DNA from: Amphiura filiformis
Taxonomy: Eukaryota; Echinodermata; Ophiuroidea; Amphilepidida; Amphiuridae
Direction: 5' to 3'
Length of the DNA stretch: 64,000 nt
Assembly: GCF_039555335.1 (NCBI RefSeq)
Contig: NC_092642.1
Coordinates: 14,208,243 to 14,272,242 of the forward strand
In this document: positions 23,901 to 32,900 of the stretch, one piece after another
How the letters are laid out: every line of letters starts with the position of its first letter
Numbering within the stretch: position 1 is the stretch's first letter
Notes under the pieces: generated by a model
The model's input: the letters and a program-made list of their open reading frames with translations, nothing else
Database searches by the model: none
Told to the model about the DNA's origin: nothing
Translations under genes and position numbers: made by a program

Positions 23901-26900
23901 GACAATTATGATCAGCGTCATCCCCGCTCCTCTGTAATTTCGGAGGTGGTTGGCCATTTCCATCGTCAGAACGTTTTCGCTTATATGGGTTTCCATTCTT
24001 CTTTGCATGATCTAGAAAAAATATTTAATTTGGTTCTTTGAGGCTAAATTGTACCGAGTACTAAAAAGTACTGAGCATTTTTCTCTTTATTTTCAGTAAC
24101 ACACACAAATCTGTAGCTCCAAGACCTGGCACACAACCGCAAGGCAAGAGAGGGTAGCTATTGCTCTTGGGTGGGTACAATTTCAAAATGACTTATTGTA
24201 TTGTTTGTATTAAATGCTCCCCCTCTAATAAATGCCCCCTCCATTTTTTCAATGAACAAAAAGGGACAAAAATGCAAAAATTGCCATGCCATGTGAGTAA
24301 GCTTGAAACTGGCATCAGTCATGTCATAGTGACGATTGCTAAATTTCATAGAAAATACTTATTATGACTCAAACTTCCATCCAGTTCATTGCCTAACTAT
24401 GTTTGATGGCACATTTACAGATGGAATTTTTGTTGTATTTGCCGCAAAAATATTATGATCCATATGATTCCATGTGCGCGGCCATCTTGAATTTATTGGA
24501 TAGATACATGGAAGAATTTGGACTAAGGTTGGGTAGTTAGCAGTATGTTTATTTTCCGATTGATAACGAATAGTTTAACATAACATGATTCCATGTGATG
24601 GGTCAAGAAAATTGACAAAGCTATCTGTATTGGCAGGTTTTTTTTACTGCTGTGGAAAGTTTTGGTCATATAAGTTAATAAATCACCAGTATTTGAATGC
24701 TTATCCAAATCCATTAGACTGCTCAGCAATTTGATGTTATAACTGTGCATTTAAATTCCTATTGAAGGGAATTGGCATTTGGCTATTCAAATATTATCAG
24801 CCTTATGTAGGTATTTGGCTGCAAAGAATATACTAGCCTTATGAGGGTATTTGGCAACTTAAAAATGTACCAGCCTTAGTACATGTAGGTACTTGGCTGC
24901 TAAGAATATACTAGCCTTTTTTATGGTAAATAATTTGGCAGTTTAGAAATATACCAGCCTTATGTAGGTATTTGGCTGCTAAAAATATAATAGCCTTATG
25001 AAGGTATTTGGCTGTTTAGAAATATACCAGAGATGGAATGGGCTACAAAAATTATCAGCCTTATGAGGGTATTTGGCTGTGAAGTTTGCAATTTTGGTGT
25101 ACAGCCTTTCAGGTGGATTTGCCTGATATATGGGGGAGTTTGAAGCGGGAAAGTTATGAAAAACTATTTTCCTGGCATCAGTACTACATGTACAAAATAG
25201 TTTAGCTTATGTTTTTTTTTTTCAGCTTTAAGCTGTTAAATTGAAAAGTTACTTTGTAACTCTGTTGTTGCTTTGAGCAATTGATTTTCATCTTTTGATG
25301 AGAAGAACAATTAGAACATGAACTAGAAGGCTATATATTTGTACACAAATACGGCTATACCTGCACGTTATCCGGTGTACACAAAACTTACAGTCCTTAT
25401 TTGCTGAGGACTTAGGTTGCTGTTGTCAGTCTCTCTAATTCACAGTGAAGCTATGCAATTTGATGGATTGAAATTCACAATACGCAATTTGATTAGGGGA
25501 AAGCTATTCCAGAGGGAGTATGTAAACTAAATGGAACAGCCATTTCAGAGGAAGTATGTAAATTAAATGGAACAGCTATTTTGGGACCATTTCAGAGAGA
25601 GTATGTAAATTAAATGGAACAGCCAAAGGTATGTAATTTAAATAGAACAGTCCTAACGCTTCACACATAGTATTTCCAATCATCATCTATAATTATTATA
25701 ATACGCTATTGAAATTCACAATATGCAATTGAATACATGAAAACAAAACCCACCCAAGTCCATAGGAAGTGATTTTGAGAGAAAAACATGTGTATCATTT
25801 TAATTCCTTCAGTTATATTTAGCTGGTCAATATGGTAAGTTTTACGTGCAAATGAGTGGGTTAAACTGTATTAAGTATGACGATTAGCATTTCAGGAACT
25901 TTGTGGGGTTCATTTTAAATTTTGGACTTGGGTGGTTTTTTGAATCATATACAAAGACAACAATGTTTGAATGAAATTACCACTAGTAAGATAATACAAA
26001 ATAAAGCACACAGGTATGTATAATGTTGATAAGCATTCTGCCATGTAATATAAACCACACTTTCCTTTATTAAACCCATTTTTTTTCAAAAGTCACTCTG
26101 AAGCAATGAATGTGTTACAAGCGGACTTTTATACATACTGGATTTCAATCAATGTGTTACAAGACTCAAATCATGGACTTGGGTGGTTCTTTCATACATG
26201 CTATTTTTCACATGCTCAATAGACACAGTGGATGAATTTGAGTTGTTTTTTCATACACATGACAGGCCTATGCATAGCAACAAATTCCCATGCTTAACTC
26301 CATTTGGCCACAGTATGGACTTGGGTGGGTTTTGCATTCATATATTCAATTTGATTAGGGGAAAGCTATTCCAGAGGGAGTATGTAAATTAAATGGAAGA
26401 GCCATTTCAGAGGGAGTATGTAAATTAAATGGAACAGCCTATTTTGTGGCTATTCCAGAGGGAGTGTGTAAATTAAATAGAACAGCCATTGGGTATGTAA
26501 TTTAACTGGAACAGCCTTAACGTTTATGTTATCATAATACTAATCATGGCGTGTCCGTCCGTCCCTCTGTCCGCGCGCTATCGCGTTCGCGCGGTTCGCG
26601 TTCACGCGGTGCACTATCGCGTACTCGCGGTGTGCTATCGCGGGGTATCAATGGGAGCGGAGTACTGCAGTGCGGCGCATCGGAAAGCATTACAGTGTGA
26701 CTAACAGGTGCATCTCATCGGACCAGGCAATAGGCCTAAGTTCTCCGATTGATTTCAAAGTAACGGCCTATATCCACGTCCAGATATTAATTTCGGATCC
26801 TCCTATGTGGTAGCAGGACAGGGCTTGGAAGAAGCGAATGATGGGTTTCCAGATTATGGGTAGGCCTACCGAAGTAGGCCTATGCATCACAGCTACAAAA

Positions 26901-29900
26901 CAAAGAGAGTTGTTGTGGCAAGTTTGGTCTTGATCATTCATGGAGATACGCATTTCATAGTTTAAAAGGTCAGGGCAGGTATATGGGTAACGGGTGTTGG
27001 GTAGTTAGAAATAGGCCTATCACGAGAACCGCCCGACCCGAGAACCGCGAAATCTAGTTTATATTATAATTACAATGTGCTATTGTCTGTGAATCTGTTT
27101 AGTCCTACGTGTATGGGGTGGGATGGGATGGGTGTTATTAACAATATAATTCTCAGGTGCAATCTGTGTACAAACTCTGAGCCCTGAAGCTGCTTTATTT
27201 GATGATAAACGGACAGCCCTTTTTTAACATTTGGGCCCTGGGCCCATAATATTTGACTTATGAGGCTCATGTATTATGTTGAAGTATAATTCTCAAGTGC
27301 TATCAGTAGACTCAAGCTGGGCACTGTAGCTGCTTTATTTACTGAGTAACGGCTGGCCCTATGTTTGAGCGTTTTGGGCCCTGGGGCCAATGGTGTGACA
27401 TATTGGGCTCATATGTACATATAACAATATAATTCTCAGGTGCAATCTGTGTAGAAACTCTGAGCTCTAAAGTTGCTTTATTCGATGAAAAACGGTCAGG
27501 CCTTTGCTTTAACATTTGGGGCCCCGGGGCCTATAATATTTGACTTATGGGGCTCATGTGCATATGTTGAAATAAAATTCTCAAGTGCTATCAGCAGACT
27601 CAAGCTGGACATTGTAGCTGCTTTCTTTACGGAGTAACGGCCAGCCCTATGTTTTAGCGTTTGGGGCCCTGGGGCCCATATTATGTGACACATGGGGTTC
27701 ATATATACGTATAACAATATAATGCTGAAGACCTATTAGTGTACCAAATCTAAACCCTGTAGCTCCTTTATTTGCTGAGAAATGACTGGCCTTTGTTTTA
27801 ACATTTGGGCCTCTGGGGCCCCTAGCCTTTAAACATCTGGGGCCAAAATGGGCAAAAGGCAATTTACAACTTAGGGCCCATATATGTGCCACATATGAGC
27901 TATTGTGCCCTTGTAGTTTTATAGCTAGCCTTGTCAATCTGTTGCCCCTTATTTTAACATTTGGGGCCCTGGGGCCCATAATTTATGACATATATGCTCA
28001 TGTATACTTGTATATATAGAGTACCCCTGGATCTATCAGTGTACCAACTCAGGACCCTGAGGCTGCTTCATTTAATGAGAAACAGCATGCTTTGTATTTT
28101 TACATTTGGGCCCCTGGGGCCCGGGACCTTTGACCTCTGGGGCCAAGATGTGCAAAGGATAAATTTACGGGGTAGGGCCCATAAGTGTACCACATATGGG
28201 CCCTGGGGCCCTTGTAGTTTTAGCGCTAGCCCTGTCAATCTGTTGCCCCTTATTGTAACATTTGGGGCCCTGTAGACTACTCCGTAGTCCACTTGCCCAT
28301 TGTCATGATTGTGTATACTCTGGATATTGCATTTAAGCTTAAAACTCAGATTTCATTAATTTGTGCACAATTGATAGATTTTCACAACTGATCATCTTTT
28401 CAGTCACCGTACTCCCTCTGTATGTTAGCTTCCCAAGTGGACTACTGACTTTGGATTGCTGTTAACATTTTTAACATGGGACTCTATGGAGAGTTAGGCC
28501 AATTTCTGGCCTAACTAAAATTGGTCATGATGTAATGCATCTTTAAATAAATCTGGCTTGTGATTGGTCGCCCAGATCTCGTTATTGTTTAAATCCTCCC
28601 GACACGTACCATTACCATTTAACTATACATGTTACACATCTATCTTTGGAATGCGGCGCTTTTGTGCTGGCGCTTGAAAGTTGGAGGATGAACATACGCA
28701 TCTAGCGCGTACTGTACCACCATGCTTAGTCTTGTGGTTAGATTTGACTGATAAACAAGTATGATTGACAGTGTGTTTTAGAGAACGAAGTCCCTGGGTA
28801 AAGTTCTGCTTAAAAGTGAAAGTCCATAGTCCATTTTTAACTCGTAATAAACTGGCAGATTCTAAAAATAGAATTGTTCAGTATTGAAATGCCATTATAG
28901 TTATGCCATTATGATATGTTGCATTCAGTAATATAAGCCTACGTATATTTTACTTTTACTGTCACAAATATAATTATATAAACTTCTTCATAACCATTTT
29001 ATACTAGTATTTTGATGTAATAAATATCAGTATAATTTCAAGTTCAACTGAATGCGTTCATCATGATTAATAAGGTATTTTTATTTATCAAAAATGGACT
29101 ATGGCATAGTCTAGGGGCCCTGGGGCCCATAATATATGACATATGGGGCTCATGTATAGGCCTACTTGTATATATAGAGTACCCCTGGGGCTATCAGTGT
29201 ACCAACTCAGGGCCCTGAGGCTGCTTCATTTGATGAGAAGCGGCATGCTTTGTATTTTTACATTTGGGCCCCTGGGGCCCGTGACCTTTGACCTCTGGGG
29301 CCAAGATGGGCAAAGGATAAATCTACGGGGTAGGGCCCATAAGTGTACCACATTTACCGTATGCGGGTATAATAAACAGCATACGTGATCTGGCAATTCA
29401 GTTTTTCTGTTTGGCTTTATTTTAGTATCCGAGTACAGGGTTCAATGGTGAATAACGTGTGGTTGTATCATATCGTGCACCATGAAGTTTGCTAAAAAGC
29501 ATAAAAAGTTAAAAAGTGAAGAAATGACTTCAATTCAGCACACTGAAGTTGCTACTTCTGCAACCAGCCTTGTAAATGGTGGATATAATTGCTAGATTGT
29601 CACATTTGCTTCAAATTAATGCACCCATTGATGTTTGTGTTGTTCGCACACACCGTTCATAAAACAAAACAAAACATTTTCTATGATGTTCTCATTTATA
29701 TGAGAACATGTACATACAGGGTGTCCCAGAAACAATTACCTGGTGAATGAATTTGGACATAAGTTGAGAAATAGCCATTGGAATCACAAAAATAAAAAAC
29801 ACTGCATAGCTCATTTTATTGTGCATTATATACACAAATTTGATTGCATTCGGTTGATTGGTTGCAAAGAAATGAGCGATTACATAATGCATGCACCAAT

Positions 29901-32900
29901 GCAATTCATTTCAAGTTTGATCAACAGGTGCTTTTTCACACTCGCTAACCCATTCCTAAATTTGTGTATCTCGTTAAATTTAGTAATCATATCTATTTTA
30001 TAATCCGATGGCATTATGTTATTCCTGCTTTCACTGAAGGTGAACAACCTGAATATAACTTTTGGTTTGCCTTCCAATTGATACACAGTGCTTGAATTAT
30101 AACAAATTTAACATGGATTCTTAAAATTGGATAGCTATTGCATTAACAGCTTTAATTCTTTATGCAATATGTTGTACTTTTCAAAAAACAAAAAAGTAAT
30201 AAGCTTGTAGCTTCTAATTTTTGATATTGTGCAATAAATATTAGGTTTAATATTTTTAAATTTCTGTTTTGTCCAAAAAAACGTTCATTTCTGCAACTGG
30301 AATCTTTCAGCTTTAATTCTTAAGTTGTGCAATGTTATTTTTTGATTTTCCAAAGTTCATTCGAGCAAAGGATGGCAATGATCAAGTATTTACAGCTTTA
30401 TGTGTGATTTTTGATATCAATCAACATTATATGTTGATGTTTTAATAGATTCAAATCTTGCATTACCATTTCTTGGAAATATTCCAAAAACATTAAGGTG
30501 AGAAAAGTTAACTTTTTAGCCAGGTGGATTTCTTTATGCAATAATTCTTTATGGAAATATTAACATTAACAATATATACCGTAACCACCCGGGTATAAGC
30601 CCACCTTCAGGTATAAGCCCACCCCCTATTTTTCAAGACATTATGGGAACATGGGTGCACTCGGCTATAAGCCCAGTACTAAATTTTGGCCAAGTTCTTA
30701 AATCAAATCAAATCAATGCTTTTCTCTCACATAAAAAAAAATCAGTTGATAATCAACATTCCGCACTTAGAATTTAAAGACATTGACATAGATGATAGAA
30801 ATTACTGGTACATTGGGCATTATACAAATTGGGATGATTTTTTCTTATTTCTAAATTCAAGTACTAGCCCCTCCTCGGTTATTAGCCCACCCCATTTTTG
30901 AAGTAAAATCTGCCATCTAGGGGAGTGGGCTTATACCCGAGTGGTTACGGTATATACAAGTACCGAGCATCATCTTACATGCAAGCTTTCATTTTTAATA
31001 TTGTGCAGTATTATCAAATTTGAACACAACCTAATTAAATGCTTTGCAAGAAACAAATTTTTTAAGAAAAACAAAAAGTATTTCACCGAACAAGATATAT
31101 ACATAAATGTTAACCACTAGTGCGCAATGAGTTGAGTACAATTTCTTTCATTATTATGCTTTGAGAATCTGCCATCCTATACTTTATACACATTTTTAAA
31201 AACCAATTATTCTGGATATTGGCGACCAATTTCACCTGAACACGGAGGTCTCTGCATCAGCTTGCAGTCCACGATCACCATACATGTAGTGTATAGATAT
31301 CGTAACACCGTTTAACGACCCCACTTTTAGGCGGTTACAGAATATAATCGAGAAAATTAAAATTTTGACCAAAAATCAAAAATTTTGACCAAAAATCACA
31401 TTTTGACCAAAAATCACATTTTTGACCAAAAAGAACATTTTTGACCAGAAGTCACTCTTTTTGCCAAAAATCGCTGTTTTGACCAAAATCACATTTTTGA
31501 CCAAAATCACATTTTGACCAAAAATCACATTTTGCCAAAAAAAATCGTATTTTGACCAAAAATCACATTTTGACCAAAAACAGCTTCTCAAAGCATAATA
31601 ATGATAAAATTGAATGGATCCTTTCGCACGATACACAAAGATATTGGTCTCGCTGTGAGTTTTGGTCTCGCTGCGAGAACTCACAGCTCGACCAATATCT
31701 TTGTGTATCATGCTCAATCCATCCAATTTTATATCAAACTTGGAATGAAGTGAATTGACGTATGAGTTATGTAATCACTCATTTCTTTGCAATCAGTTTA
31801 CAAATTCAAGTAGAATTAGTGTATAAGATGCAGAATAAGATGGGCTACATGCTGGTTTTTAAATTTTTAGATGCTGATGCCTATTTCCTGACTTAAGTTC
31901 AAATTCATTAAGCCAGAAATTTTTCTGGGACACCCTGTATACTAAACAATTCCATACATGCCTCGTAAAAAATATCCGCTGATGTGACTATTTGTCTGTC
32001 CAGGCTCTGACGACTCTGTTTCCTGTTCCACATCCACACCAGATGTATCACCATCAGTGCTTGGTTGAGTCAACATTGTGTGCGTAGATCTTTGCAGCTG
32101 ATTTGCAACATGGCTTTCTAATATTGCATAAACCAAAACAAACAATCTCTGAATCAATGATATGGTAAGTCAAAAATGTAGGCCAGGCCTTCTCAACTGG
32201 TGGCACGCACACCACTTGTGGCGCTTGAAGTCAGTCGAAAGTGGCGCTTGGTAAATTTACTCATTTCTTTACATAAATCTTGAAAAAAAAGGTGAAAAAT
32301 ACCCAATCTGAAAAGGTGAAAAATACCCAATCTGAGCCTTTAAAACCCTAAAATCCAGGAGATTTGCTCGGGACTCCATCAGAGGCCTTATGTGGGCCCT
32401 GGACCCCACCAGCTGTGTGCTCGGTCGCTCACACCATTGAACTCTATTGACCCGACATAGTTTTTGATGTTACGAAAAACAATCTAAACAGTGCAAATAT
32501 TCTTTAAATGAATTATGTTTGCAAGACGAACAATTTGAGACCATTTTGGTTAAAATCAGACAATTTTTAGTCTTTTGACCTCTGTTGCACCCAACATTTG
32601 ACCTTTGACCTTTTCGGTTATAACTCAAGAACCGTACATCACAGATATGGCAAACTATATTTTTTCTGAATCCTTATGACTAGAGGAATAATTTGGTATA
32701 GTTTTTAAAATGATTGGAGCGATTTTGAAATTTGACCCTGTATGACCTTTTCCCCGCCAAAACTACCTTTCCACCAAGTATATTTTAGTATACTTTTTGT
32801 ATGCTGTTCAGGGACATCTCTGACATTCATAGCAGTGAAAAAAATACTATTGCAATTAGTGGTGAGTCAAAACCCACTTTGACTGGACTAGTTCTACAGC

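Larger units (their letters stand above)
29717..31937. mobile_element. TA-flanked element with CAGGGTGTCCCAGAAA ends
   Basis: The terminal inverted repeats are CAGGGTGTCCCAGAAA at the left and TTTCTGGGACACCCTG at the right, each bordered by TA as in Tc1/mariner insertions. The element is 2.2 kb and has no intact transposase. It contains a nested MITE (30575-30954), a TTTGACCAAAAATCACA minisatellite (31355-31585) and a palindrome (31605-31733). Its right end lies about 20 bases beyond the exon 2 donor. Confidence 0.75.

Noticed and set aside
27647-28292. ORFs with GPRAPNVK repeats and similar
   Set aside because: They are by-products of the GGGGCCC satellite and exist on both strands.
31376-31726. 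116-residue ORF rich in FGQNVIF
   Set aside because: It is a translation of the TTTGACCAAAAATCACA minisatellite.
31957-32117. Ordinary GT donor for exon 2 (CAT/GTATGG)
   Set aside because: It would leave phase 2 and bring an early stop in exon 3. The GC donor five bases away keeps the frame, and the sister exon has a near-consensus GC donor.
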